Shown here piece by piece: positions 47,681 through 59,243 of a stretch of DNA of 64,000 nt. Origin of the DNA: Strongylocentrotus droebachiensis (Eukaryota > Echinodermata > Echinoidea > Camarodonta > Strongylocentrotidae). Both the position numbers and the translations under genes were made by a program. Position 1 is the first letter of the stretch. Each line of letters begins with the position of its first letter. The stretch lies in contig JAVYIG010002212.1 in NCBI GenBank assembly GCA_035222895.1, forward strand, positions 124,001-188,000. Direction: 5' to 3'. The notes under the pieces were generated by a model, which was given only the letters and a program-made list of their open reading frames with translations, did no database searches and was not told the origin of the DNA.

Positions 47681-49180
47681 CAGGGTATGTTAGTTTAAAT
47701 GGATTCCGCATCTAAGAGGGCCCTTTGAAGCAGTCCGCTGCACCGAGAGTCTTTTTTCCCCCTATCATAATCCCCTTAATTCCCCACCCGGACCGCACAG
47801 CTCGTAAATCTCACTCCCTAAACTGAGTGACATAGGGCTCGCGAAATGCATTGTTGGAAATACACATCGGCTGCTAACAACAAAAATAGCGCCGTACAGT
47901 AAGGGAAGTGTATTTGGTAGGCGACGATTTAGACTTTCTGACTGATTTTGAGGAAGATTTGATTCTTGAGCCTGGTGTATGGGAAGTTGGAGACCAATAC
48001 AAGTTATGCACGTGTGAAATTCCATCAACGGAAAATCTTATTCGTTGCAGCGAACCAGAATGTACGGTTTCATCGTGAATGCGATATGCGTAGGCCACTC
48101 CAGCAAAGCATAGATAGTTGATACTAATGCGTATTGACTACTAGCACTGCAGTACGTGTACATAGGCAGCATTTGAATACATGAATAGTCAATACACTCA
48201 CAACATACAAATGCACATAATTATTCCGATGCGATTGATCGGCAAGTTTGACAGTAGACTCACAATTTTAATTTTTAAATTATTCTTTCTAACATTGGAA
48301 AGTTTAACAAATTATATTTTAATGCTCTTTAGGTATCATCAATCGTCACTAAAGTACTGCCTTTGAATGAAATCAGTTGAGTTTTGTACAGTGGTGTTTG
48401 AAATGTTGATAATCAATAGCACAACTTTTAATACACGGCCAGGTTAGTAATGCAGCTGCAGCTATGTGTGTTAATACCACCAACAACATCCAGCATGTAC
48501 AGCCCAGCGAGCACGGCGGCTTTCGCGTCGCCGGCCCGTACTCGGGGTGAAAAGTGGTGATGAATTGACAACTTCTAACCCTCATTAAACCAAATGCGCA
48601 AATATATAACACAATTTCATTTAGTTATTTTAAGAGATAAACTTATGGACTACCTTCCTAGCTATGTAAAAATTTCGGAAACTTTCGGAAAATGTCAATA
48701 ATTAGAAGAGAACGTGATGATGATGAGAAACTTGCATTCACTCTAACTCACGATTTCCTTGGTCGATTTCGCTGGTTCAGATGGCTACGTCTTCAGTAGA
48801 GTTATCCGAGCACAGCGAAAGCATTTGATAACCAATAGAAGGTTGCTTTGTGCCATAAGTTGTTGATTGTGTGTTTTTTATATTATAGCTATATACATCT
48901 TCAATCAGTATGACGTCATTTTCTCGGTGACTCGCATGGCTTCAAAGCCTTCTTTTTACGACCAAGTGTTTGGAGAGCTTAGGGAAGCAGGCCGCGTTGC
49001 GTAACACTTCGTAACATTTGGATCGCCAGAGGGCATCTGTGGTCTGATAAGGGCGGCTGTTGATGGATTTAATGGCTGAATAGGGTTACATTACTTGATG
49101 TTAAGCCAAGTTAATCTTGAATATCTTTCCCTCGGGAAATTCTTTCGAGACGGTACATCCATTTAAACTAACAAGCCCTG
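47681..49180. mobile_element. 1500-bp non-autonomous DNA transposon with 23-bp ends and 7-bp target duplication
   Basis: The ends are CAGGGTATGTTAGTTTAAAT... on the left (47681-47703) and the inverted CAGGGCTTGTTAGTTTAAAT... on the right (49158-49180), differing at two positions. GGATACT flanks both sides (47674-47680 and 49181-49187). CAGGG ends with a 7-8 bp duplication suggest a hAT- or P-like element. The class is not proven, since no transposase remains. It carries a broken coding fragment on the + strand at 47890-48121. Confidence 0.85.
47890..48121 (+). pseudogene. Broken zinc-finger-like (PHD-like) coding fragment carried by the transposon
   Basis: A frame with no ATG runs from 47890: GDDLDFLTDFEEDLILEPG, then VWEVGDQYKLCTCEIPS, then LIRCSEPECTV, stopping at TGA 48076-48078. 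Directly after ECT the next frame reads FHREC then DMRR, continuing to a stop at 48119-48121. The spacing C-x-C, C-x4-C, then FH-x2-C is that of a PHD-type zinc finger with a small frame-changing indel between ECT and FHREC. Acidic residues precede it. It may be a relic of the element's own protein or a captured host exon. Confidence 0.5.
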
Positions 49181-49189
49181 GGATACTCA

Positions 49190-51500
49190 GTCTTTTTTTG
49201 TGTGTCAAGAGGTTGGCATCTCTGTTAATACATACCTACCTAATAACATGTATACCTTACCTACATGTATACCTGTAGCTGAAAATATATTATTTGAATG
49301 GTCACATTGCCCTTGTCTTAAAAATGTTAAGCTGTCTTTTGAAGGAAAACAAAAATGATATGACCTACATGTACATGAAATGTGGTGGCATTCTGGGAAT
49401 TATTTTTATCTTGACTTTAGTAAGAATGTTTTAGTTGACGTTTACTAAATTAAAATTGCAATATTTCATTGGGTCTTTGCTCAAAATGTCTTCTACAAAA
49501 GCATCCACTCGTGCAAATGTATTTATCAACCAATATGATTTTACATTTACATGTATTATAATTATAATCTTGTCTCTAACTCTAAGAGTAAGATAAATAT
49601 ATACCGGTAAGATTAAATCAGTTTTAGAATATCATTTGCGGTAAAATCAGATACAGGTAGGTATTCAATATTTCCTTGATATACCCTCATTCATTGCCTT
49701 GATAGGCCTCATTCATTGCCTTGATAATAGGTCGGATTGATGAATAATTGTCACCTTTCAGACTTGGCAGATGTTTCTTTGAACAAACTGAACTTGACTC
49801 AGTCAAGAATATTGATTAGATGGTGATCTGCATTTTGAAGTGAAATGACTGTATATGTTTCCAGGGAAAGTCCTTCCTGGCAACTGCCTACCCTAGCAAC
49901 AACACTAAACAGTATGGCTTCCTGTTGAGGCTCTGTCGTTAAATCCATTGAATACTAAGCCAGATATACATGAGGCTGCAGTCTACAGAAAAAGTGTAGG
50001 TTATACACACAAAAACAAAGAACAAGCAGCTAAGAATGTTGAAGAAACTTACTCCATCAGGCTATTATTGTACTTCCATGTTTTAGAGGAACTATTTGAA
50101 GTCATGGAGATTTTATTTCGGTCATTACTGATTTCCCTTATTTCATAGGAATTGGGATATAGTCATGGTGCTATTTCTTGTATTGTTTTTAACTCCCCAA
50201 TGCTGTAGATGGCAAATGTTGCAAAATGTCTACCGGTACATGTATATACAATTTGGGGAAATCTTGTTAAATGAACAGGTTTTTATTTTTTTTGTTCATC
50301 AAAATATCGTAATACACTGAATTTGTTCATTTTCATTTTTATGCTTAAAATATAGGAGGCTTATCATAAAGTAACATCCAAGAGGAGTCCTATAAAGATT
50401 GAATCTATAATGTCTGCAATTCTTGCATTTATAGTTGTATTAACATGTACAGTACGCTAGGAAAATTATTGAAGAACCAGTCATAAATGATTACAATTTT
50501 GAATGAAGCCAAAAGAACATCAGCTAACCCCAATTATCATGTTATCGCTTTTGAGGTTTCAGACACTTGTAGAATTAGAGTGAATCTTCTCCTGTAAGTC
50601 AGGAACCGAAGAATTAGGCAAGTGTTTGAGAAAGAGTTGGTAAACATTATGAGATCTTAGAAACAGATTTCATTCTACTGTGATGTTTGTAGTAGAGATA
50701 AGCGTTACACTGAGAAGTTGAGACTAGTGGATGGGAAGTCGGAAGTAGTATGTTACAAAAATAGAGTTGATCACTGATAGAAAATCATGTTTTAACAATC
50801 TGCCAAAGTTTGTATGTGTTACAGTATATATGCAATTAACATAAATAATGAATGCAACAAATAATTTCACTAAATTTTTTTTATGGATGAACATGATTCA
50901 ATAAGTCTAAAAATGTAAAAGTTACAACTTTTGATAATGTATGATCTGTCCTAATAGAGGAAATGTAAATTTTACATTCGTCTCCCAACTAATTTTTTTA
51001 GATAGAAGGTGAAATAATTCAACCTTATAGATAAACATTTTCAAGTGTATTTAGGGTATCACTTTTAAAGGTTATCATGATCCATGGTACCTACATGTAC
51101 ATGTATCATTCATTGGCATTTCTTCTGGACTCTTCTCTAATGCTGGTTTTATTGTTTAAAGCAAGGGAATATTTATCTTTGATGGCTTGCTTGTGAAGAA
51201 GCATGGTCTTGTATAAAGTAGATCTTCCTTATCACCAAGGAGACAATTGTTTGGGCTTCAACTTGAATTGTGTACACAAGAGACTTCACAAGCTGCTTGT
51301 TTGAATATAACCACCTGATTTACATTTACTGGTTGTCATTGTTAGCCATTCATTCAAATACTGGTTTGGTTCCCATCAGTTTTACTACACCAGTATTTGT
51401 CAATATTTAGTGCTGCCTTTGTGATAAGGAGGTGAAGTTGTTGAATCTAAATATGTTACAGACTATTACTTGGAGCATTCCAGCCAGGCATTACTTGACG
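49190..51500. other. AT-rich DNA, no gene recognised
   Basis: Many TACATGTA words and two TACCGGTA words (49602 and 50231) occur. The 66-codon frame at 49948-50148 shows no family signature. Confidence 0.4.
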
Positions 51501-51510
51501 CTCAAAAACT

Positions 51511-51690
51511 GTTTGACCAACAATGATGGTCGCATCCTACCGGGTACTCATTTAACACCCGGGTGGAGAGTAGCAAGTGCAGGTTAATATTTTGCCAAAG
51601 GATATTAGTGCTGTGTCTGGATTCAAACCCTTGACCTTCACATCTCCAGTCAAGCGCCTCAAACCACTCAGCCACAACATAATCATAGCC
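51511..51690 (-). mobile_element. SINE with a tRNA-Leu-like head
   Basis: Read on the minus strand, GTGGCTGAGTGGTTTGAGGC (box A type) is followed by GGGTTTGAATCC (box B) 30-40 bases on. Then come CCTTTGGCAAAATATT and CTCCACCCGGGTGTTAAATG, the body motif shared with 5990-6210. The combination of tRNA-like promoter and non-tRNA body identifies a SINE. The head is not a functional tRNA, because no acceptor stem closes it. Confidence 0.8.
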
Positions 51691-52029
51691 ATGTACAAAC
51701 AATTTATCATTTATAACTATGATCATCATAGCCATTTTCACATGATATTGTCATGACCGTGATCAAACAATTTTTCAATGCAATTAATTTATTCACTCAA
51801 TATAAAAACAGATACATAAGATTGCGTATGAACGCATATATGACAAATACAATAAGATGAACATAGAAAAATCAGTAGTTGAAAGCACAAGTGAAATAAA
51901 TTGAGTGGGGATCAGATTAAAGATCATGTGAAATCGACGCTGTTGTGACGTATAAATTGCATTGAATATTGTTGCATATACAACAACAAGAGAGAGAATA
52001 CATAAGCAGCTGGGTCTTAGCGAACGAGA

Positions 52030-52030
52030 G

Positions 52031-52097
<67 letters not shown>

Positions 52098-52112
52098 CAG
52101 AGAGGGAGAGGT
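52030..52112. repeat. (GA)n microsatellite with GACA variants
   Basis: An almost pure GA tract flanked by GATA and GACA repeats. The minus frame over it reads L/S repeats only. Confidence 0.9.
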
Positions 52113-52249
52113 ATGAAAATTGAGGGAGAGAAAGGCAAGATGAGAAGTAAAGTTAGTAACTTAGTACATAGGATAAAATTAGACCCAAGCAGAATAATAA
52201 TAAGAAAAACCCATACAAACCAGGGATATAACAATTAACTTTAAAAATA

Positions 52250-52625
52250 AACAACACACAACTGGTGACTCAATGTAAATACAATTGTAAAAGTCTTTTT
52301 TTCAATTGTCTCTTGAAGACATTTGTCTCTTGAAGACATTCTGGGAGCATGCCGGTGGTTTTAGATAAGCTGGCAATGCATTCCATAATTTAGGACCTGC
52401 ATAGTAAATATAATACCATCATAGCCATGTTCAAACAGGGAGTAAAGGTGTAGATCGGATAATAGTGTTGAATGATGTTATAGTGAGAAATGTGGTCTGG
52501 TTTAAATCTTTGAGCTTTCTTTTACAAAATGTATAGTCTAAGGATTGAGAAATAGATTTCCTTTTATTACGATAGTGTATGTGTGTTGAGAGGGTAGTTG
52601 ATGCAGCATGATTTACTGAGTAAAT
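52250..52625 (-). pseudogene. CR1/L2-like LINE fragment, C-terminal end of ORF2
   Basis: On the minus strand, 52400-52341 reads AGPKLWNALPAYLKPPACS then QNVFKRQ, the typical end of a reverse-transcriptase ORF (GPxLWNxLP ... FK). A 17-base duplication of the FKRQ codons (52307-52340) follows. Upstream fragments KSISQSLDY and KLKDLNQTTF are in disrupted frames. Confidence 0.7.
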
Positions 52626-52699
52626 GCAATTAATGCTATAGTATGATAATTGTAAAACAAGAAGTCAATCTGCATGTATAACTCAAAATAAACCTCGAT

Positions 52700-53790
52700 A
52701 TCAACATCAAGGCGCTCTATTTGGCTGCCTTGCTTTGCCGTCAAGCTTACTATAAGGACCATTCTCTCAATGTAATTAATTCTTTTATCTTACAAAGATG
52801 AAAGGCCATGGTCAACTTGTATCATGTCAACATAGTATAGTGTAGCACTGCACGAAGGCCAGTATAAGAACATGGCTATGTTTCGTGCTCTAAATGCCAC
52901 ATTACCTAGCTGTGTGAGGTAATTTCTTTGTGTGGGATACAAAAGGGCAGATGGTTGCTTCATATTCCCTGTGTATGTATGGAAGGATGAATACACTCAT
53001 TTGATGCAGATGCTGTGCAGGGGGTGGTTTCAATATTAAGTTTCAATTGGATTCAAAATTTAAGTCATAAAGTCTATATTTGATGCAGTTAGTCATGCTG
53101 GATGTAGAAATATGCATTTATATTATAGCCTGCATGTTCATGTAGAAGTAGAAGAAATGTCACACAAATTATATAGAGATTTAAATATATATATATTAAT
53201 AATAGTGAATTATATTTCTGGTATTACACATAAAGCACCACATTTTACCTCCAATGATCTTCAACAACATTGCAAATGCAATCGTGATGTTTATGGATAC
53301 GTGTTGACTGAGTGCTCAATGTCCAATGTTAGATTTTGTCATGCTCAAAGAAATGATATCAATCGTCAGCCTTTGTCATTAGTCATTTTATTACATGCTT
53401 ATTGAATGTTATTGTCTCTAATCACAATATTTGTCTGAAATGAATGATGTACATGTATTGATCCTAGTGCAGAAATGGTTGTCTGGGAGAAAATGTACTG
53501 TACTGTACTGGTAAGGAAAAGTCATCAGTCTTTACCATTTTATTCAAATTTTGTTTTCATTTGAATTGAAAGAATTTCCAATTTGAAACTTTGTAATATC
53601 AAGTCTTTGTAATACAGGCCCCAGGAGTAAACTACACTTTATGATAGTGACAGTATGATTGAGAAACATTACAAAATGAAAGAGACTACCTAGCAGCCTT
53701 GATTAATTATGGCGTGACAGTTGCAGAAATATACCTGAATATTGGTATTTTTTGAAATTCCTATTAAATTTCACTGCAATTTCTTTTTTT
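52700..53790. other. AT-rich DNA, no feature recognised
   Basis: The frames here (minus 52790-52996, plus 53112-53405) show no family signature. A possible solo MITE end (CTTTGTAATACAGGCCCC) lies near 53602. Confidence 0.4.
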
Positions 53791-53801
53791 TTTGCCACCA
53801 G

Positions 53802-54004
53802 AACTTTGTGTTGCTTTTGAAAATATGTTGAATAATCAATTGTATTCAAAGGCAACATTATTAAAGAGAAGACCTAGAAACTTAAACACCTATGCTTTGA
53901 TTAACACTCTACATGATGGGAATTCACCACCCGTTTTCATTACGCAAGGAGAAAGAAACAACATACATGTACATGTAGCTCTCTTGTCTACAGTATGTAC
54001 AAAG
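53802..54004 (+). CDS. Possible internal exon (weak)
   Basis: A very strong pyrimidine tract and CACCAG acceptor precede 203 open bases, ending at ACAAAG|GTAATG. The frame reads LCVAFENMLNNQLYSKATLL, KRRPRNLNTYALINTL and further. It starts in the phase left by the 37549-37645 exon. Against it, the segment includes the genome's common ACATGTACATGTA word and matches no family I know. A MITE begins 11 bases after the donor. Confidence 0.2.
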
Positions 54005-54015
54005 GTAATGAGAAA

Positions 54016-54462
54016 TAGGGACTTTTAGAATGAGTGAACGAGAACACGACGAACGCCGACTGATCATGCGTGTCAACGTACTTAACTGCCCATGTTGGCT
54101 ACAATTAGAAATCTTTTAGATTGCACTCGACGATATGCATGCAGGAAGTAACACAATAAACATCACGGACAAAGAAAGAGGACATTCCTCATTCTACCCT
54201 CAACAAAAGAACATCCCTTCACTGCTAATTTGTAAATATGTGTAGAACAGGTGCATGTGACACCTGTTCTACACATTTCAGCATGTAAAGGCGCTTTATA
54301 AATGTCAATATGTATGTATGTATTGCATGTACTAGATTTAGGAAAATCAAGGTTGACGCATTCTCGATCGCCGACTGAGACCACGTGACGCAGGCGCAGT
54401 GCCTTAAAATGACGTCACACGTTGCAGTCAAAGCTCTTTACGTGCATTTCTAAAAGTCCCTA
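54016..54462. mobile_element. TAGGGACTTTTAGA element, copy 2 (447 bp)
   Basis: It has the same 14-base ends and flanking blocks as 28399-29214, but lacks the family-2 foldback and has a reduced family-H hairpin. A GGCGCTTTATAAATG LINE-tail-like segment followed by TATG repeats lies at 54288-54325. TGACGTCA lies at 54410. Confidence 0.85.
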
Positions 54463-54995
54463 ATAGCATGCAGGGACAACCAGATGCTATTTTCTAAAAT
54501 TAGAACTAAAACCTTCCAAGAAAGATGCTCAATGTACTGTCTGTTCATATAGAGGGCAGCAGAGCACAGCTCTTTCACGTGAATGCAGACCTTTCTTCCT
54601 TGAGATGTTGAAGTATATATAGTCTAGAATCACAGACTCAACTTTAACATATTTACATTGTGGTTTCAGCTAAATATTTTGACATTTATTTGAAATGAAT
54701 AAATACACATGCCTATGTATATATCTTTTCAGACAATTGATTTTCTCATGTCTTTTGCATGCATACACATATGTACACTTATAAAATGAGAGATTTGTTT
54801 CATAAACATGACAAATAATATTTTGAAATCTTTACATATTCATGTATATATTTGTTCAGTATACAATTATACCCCAAACAAAATATCCCTGTTCTGGGAT
54901 GAAAGAAAAGAATAGAATAGTTTATGGCATGTGGATGAAAGAAAAATTACTAACTTGGATAACTTTTGCAAAAGCATATATGGACGTTAAGATAT

Positions 54996-55176
54996 CATAC
55001 AAATAATACACAGCAGTGAGGGCAATAGTAAGAATTACCAGTACCCACACAAGCTACCTTTGGAACAGTCTAACACGGTGAGGCGATAGCCACGGGTGTT
55101 TGGACTGTTGCGAAGGTACCGAGTGTGGGTAATTCTACTAATGCCCGAACAAAATGATGTGTATTATTTGTTTTAT
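54996..55176. mobile_element. Foldback with ATACAAATA / TATTTGTTTTAT tips, copy 2
   Basis: Tips CATACAAATAATACACA and TGTGTATTATTTGTTTTAT flank arms that pair through GGGCAATAGTAAGAATTACC and GTACCCACAC. The arms are unrelated to those of copies 1 and 3. Confidence 0.75.
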
Positions 55177-55305
55177 TTGTTTATATAACATGTTATATAC
55201 TTCTCTTTAGTATGTTGAATAATCTAGTCATCTGATTGGTAGAAATAGAAGTCGTGATTTTAGCCATGCCCGCCTACTGTTCAATAGTCTTTTTGAAAGA
55301 TGCCC

Positions 55306-55320
55306 GTTGCCCCGGGTAAC
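55306..55320. promoter_or_regulatory. X-box (RFX-type) palindrome
   Basis: GTTGCCCCGGGTAAC fits the RFX half-site pattern GTNRCC and RGYAAC with a 3-base spacer. It sits in a slightly longer palindrome (GCCCGTT ... AACGGGC). In animals such sites are enriched upstream of cilium genes. The functional reading here is an inference from the motif only. Confidence 0.4.
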
Positions 55321-55380
55321 GGGCCACATAATAAATTTTGCCGAGATCCCATTGGTTTATGTTAAAAAAGTTTCTTTGTG

Positions 55381-55622
55381 CGAGCGCGGATGCAAAAATA
55401 CAGTGCAGTGTGTGTAGCATTCAGGCAACTTTCCAGCGTCTTTTCTCAAGAAAATGGTAAGGTAAAAATTCTTGGTAGATTTTTGTGTGAATTCGGTATA
55501 AAAGATATATATGAACTGCTTTAATATTCGAAGCATACATGTAGCTGCTTATTTACAGGCTCTCTGTGACGTTACATCGTTCTATGACTCCTCGGCACGC
55601 CACTCACCCTGGCGCACCTCAG
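55381..55622 (+). CDS. Candidate gene start: ATG at an exon end, then a 21-codon second exon
   Basis: The leader ends AAGAAAATG|GTAAGG (ATG 55454-55456, donor at 55457). A TTATTTACAG acceptor opens 55559, which reads ALCDVTSFYDSSARHSPWRT then S and ends at TCAG|GTCAAA (55622). Joined, the frame is MALCDV... for 22 codons plus one base. Without the last donor it stops 15 bases later. An X-box lies 134 bases upstream of the ATG, and an inverted CCAAT box at about 55350. I do not recognise the product, and no later exon was found in the remaining 8 kb. Confidence 0.35.
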
Positions 55623-55639
55623 GTCAAAGCAGGATGTAA

Positions 55640-56915
55640 TGTCCCCTTGAGCCTATAGAAACAGCAATGCCTCTCATAGCAGTCAATATATCTATGGTAT
55701 TACTAATGACCGGTCATAAGTATTTACTAATGAAAATTATGTCTGAGGCAAAATAAATGCCTGGTCACTTGTACGCTCTCAACCAATCATTTGATTAGGA
55801 TCCGCTTCATCATCTTGTAACACCTAATAACTGTTAGATAATCTCCATAAGAAAATCTTAATAACTATAAATACTGTTGTTATTAGTTTGTCAGATTTTC
55901 CTCAAATCTCTGGAGAGAAAAAAATCTGTTTGAACAATGATTTTCCTGTTTTGTTAAATGGAGCCTTTTCATGTACCAGATGTCCTCCTTTGGTCCTTAT
56001 GATCCTCTTTGTTTACCACTAAGTGTTGCAAATTTTACAATCATAGGTTCCTTTTTGGGGTTTCATTTCCATTTCCCTGGTTCCTTGATATCAATTAGAA
56101 GTTGTGTGTTGTTTCTATTATTAGCTGGTCTTCCAGCAGTTTTAATGCCATTTATCACACCCCCCCCCACCCCCAACAAGGGTGTGTGTGCAATAAATGG
56201 TAGTGCTGGTGGTAGTGGGGGAGGTGGGCATTGAAAATACCATTATGATATTAAAGCTAACATCATGCTAAATTTACACTATGAATAAGAGGAACAGATC
56301 TTCACTTATTACCATACTTATTAACCATCACCTTATGATTTTTTGCACAACAAACAGAAATAGAAAGAGATATCCATTATCTGAAAAGAAAGAAAAAATT
56401 GTCTGAAAAGAAATCCCCCAAACCCAGAAGACTTCATCAATGGTTTTCTCTTAACATGGATTTCGCTCTGCTGCATCAACATGTCAGTTCATAAAACCTT
56501 TGACGAGATACCCATATAAATATTGTCATTACCGTACCTTTATTTATTTTAAAGGAATTTATCAGTGTCAACTGTTGGCTTGTTCATAACACATTCACAA
56601 ACTCTCTGTTCACACAAGAGGCTTATTTGAATGATATCATACTGTGAATGGGCTGGGTAGTTTGCCAATATGGAATTGCGTATTTAAATAGTATTGTTTG
56701 CTCTTTCAAAGTTCAAAATCTGTTTCTTCCAAATAAATCCAGTAATTTAAAAATAGATCTATATTTGAAGTGTTGAACCTGTAGGTATTTTAGATAGTAT
56801 TTATAAGCAATATAGGCTACCCTTACATGTATGCCATAAAAGTTATGTAATTCTGAGATTTATATGTATGCTGTGAAATTATTTAAAGTTATATCTCAAG
56901 GAGTTTATAGTATAG
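55640..56915. other. AT-rich DNA, no gene recognised
   Basis: A C run at 56160-56173 and GGTGGTAGTGGGGGAGG near 56209 are simple repeats. The 87-codon frame at 55971-56234 is AT-rich chance translation. Confidence 0.4.
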
Positions 56916-56920
56916 AGTAC

Positions 56921-57157
56921 TAGAGTGTTATACATGTATGCTCTGGCTCCTAATGGTTAGGAGCCAAAGCATATAACACTGAGTTCCTATAGGAAATATA
57001 TTTATTCAGATGGTCATATCTCAGCCAATACTTAACATATATTCAATTGGTCTTTTGACATTTGGACATTATTTTTCATGCTTTTTCGGGAAATGAAAAA
57101 AAAAATTGAGAAATTCTAAAAAATAGAATTTTGATGATGTCACTCTTCACCACTCTA
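56921..57157. mobile_element. Family-3 foldback, copy 2, left arm deleted
   Basis: It starts TAGAGTG and ends CACTCTA. The central TATGCTCTGGCTCCTAA hairpin and the complete right arm match 36708-37109, but the left arm is missing. This copy still shows the outer ends. Confidence 0.85.
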
Positions 57158-57760
57158 TTAGGCTTCAGCCTGAATAACTCCTTGGTTATCTTCAAATAGC
57201 ATCTGTATAATTCCTTGCCGAGGTGTCACAGATCAAACATGGTGGTGTTGACTTCATATTATCTGCCCACAGAATGTAATCACATACATGTACAGTGATG
57301 TGATTAATAATATTTTAGCCAGTAGTGGATCTAGGATTCACTGGGAGAGGGTACTATTTTTTTAACAAGCAACAAATGAAAGATCATCAGATTTTGCAAT
57401 GCCTTTTTAGCCAAGAATTCAATGAAAGAAGTTAATTTATGCTAGAATGGGTTTTGCAGGGGGGGGGGGGGGGGGGGTCCACTTTTGTTACCTGAGCATT
57501 GGTTAAAAGTGCTGTATCAGCATACATGTTACCTGATGCAATTAATCATAACGTAGAGTTTAAAGGCATAATGCACTATCGCCCTTTTGGACATAACTTG
57601 TGAAAAATGCCATTTTATCACTGCTAGTGCTACTTGTTGCAAATATAAATTCTTTTCAAATAATTCTTTGGTGTAAAATGTCATGTATTCTGATAAAGTT
57701 TGCTGTCAATATTTTTCCCAGGAAAATAATTTTGTATTTTTTAAAACATGATTTTTTTCC

Positions 57761-58166
57761 TTAAAGGTAAAGACCAGTATTGGAAACGCCCCAATTTCAA
57801 AAAATGAAATGGAAGCTCTTCATTACCAATCATGTTAAAGAATATGTTTTGACTAATACATGATGATAAGTATTTTGCCGGGAAACCGCCTACTAATTGT
57901 TATATTTGGTAAATTAGTGTATCTATTGGACTGTGAGAGATAAATGCACGTGTCGCGAACGTGTGCACAGGTCCCATATACATCTTTCTGTGTACAGTGC
58001 TTGTAACTTTACGAAGACTGGGCCAAATTTCTTATCATTTTGATGATTCCAGAACCTTGCAGTACACACCAATACTTATATGCTAGATGATCAACCTTTT
58101 CTGATCGATTCCACAATGTTTCTTTCACAATTCAATCGCATGACCAGAACTGGTCTTTATCTTTAA
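57761..58166. mobile_element. MITE with TTAAAGGTANAGACCAGT ends, copy A
   Basis: The left end TTAAAGGTAAAGACCAGT pairs with the right end (inverted TTAAAGATAAAGACCAGTTC). Internal landmarks are TCATGCGATTGAATTGTG and GTTACAAGCACTGTACAC on the minus strand. Copy B at 60173-60558 is inverted relative to this one. Confidence 0.85.
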
Positions 58167-58626
58167 ACTTGAGAGAAAGGCACTGTGAGTTAATTTGTTA
58201 TTACATTTGCTACTAAAACATGAACAGTTAAGGGTTTAACTTCTTAGATTCTTTAATCTTATTTCTTCCTCAAACATACAGGCTACAGCAGCTAGCATTC
58301 TGTAGTTTAAAATTTGTAAATTCTTGTTTCACATTCTGTCGTTTGATAGTTTTTGTATTGAAAAATAAATTCATACCATAAATTGTATATCATAGAGTTG
58401 AAGCAGTGTTTATTTTGCTTAAATGCTAAGAAGTATTTTTGATCATTACATCCACTATTTTGCTGGAATTTGACTTCCAAGTCAAAATGGTCTGCAGTTA
58501 TGCTTAACTTGCTTAAGCTCCAAAAAAAAAATTGTTTGATGTACAGGCATAAATCCATTTTGCTTTGAAATCCTAAAGCATGACCATTCACCTGAACATA
58601 TTAAAGTACAGTAAGACCAGAGAAGC

Positions 58627-59030
58627 ATGACACTTTGTTATGTTAGATGTATGGTGATCAATACAAGCTGTACAATATACCCTCGATGGGGTGACATGGG
58701 GGTGTATCATCGGAGAAATGTCAATGGTGTCAAGATTGCTGAAGCTATTCTCTTACCCAATGCAAACAAGATTGCATTCAGAGATGTTTGGGAGCCCAAC
58801 GCCTCCTCACTTGGCTCTGGTAGCCACAGGATTAAGGCTTTCTTTTCTTTTTATTTACATCCCACGTTGCGACAATTATTGTTGATGAGGTAGTTCCTAT
58901 GCAATAGTATTTGGAACACAATCTGAACTATGCACGTTGGCTTACTGAGGAAAGCATACAGGAAAGAGAAGCTGATGAGCTCATGAACTTAAGGGCTTTT
59001 CAAGAACCATTGGAACTAATTCTATGATTT
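58627..59030 (+). pseudogene. Decayed protein-like fragment of unknown family between the two MITE copies
   Basis: From 58627 one frame reads MGVYHRRNVNGVKIAEAIL, NANKIAFRDVWEP and SSLGSGSHRI. A frame change near 58850 continues with VATIIVDEVVPMQ, then after a TAG come LEHNLNYARWLTEESIQERE and ADELMNLRAFQEPLEL. The residue mix and the smooth passage from frame to frame suggest a real coding ancestor broken by a frameshift and a stop. I do not recognise the family. Confidence 0.35.
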
Positions 59031-59243
59031 TTTGATGACTTATTTCTGTGGGCGGCAACATGTAGCATTTTGAAATCTCATGCCTCCAGTAGATGACTTT
59101 GGAGGGGCCGGAAGGGGGAGGGGAAAATACAGAAAATGAGAATAAAGTAGAAATTGCAAGTTGTTGTCACAGCTCAATCTATATTTTTTTGAGAAACTTT
59201 GGAATGATGATGTTGTGATAGTCTTTGATTGGGCCGGTATAGG

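Noticed and set aside
51620..51690. A tRNA-Leu gene on the minus strand
   Set aside because: Box A and box B are present, but no closing acceptor stem is visible and a SINE body follows.
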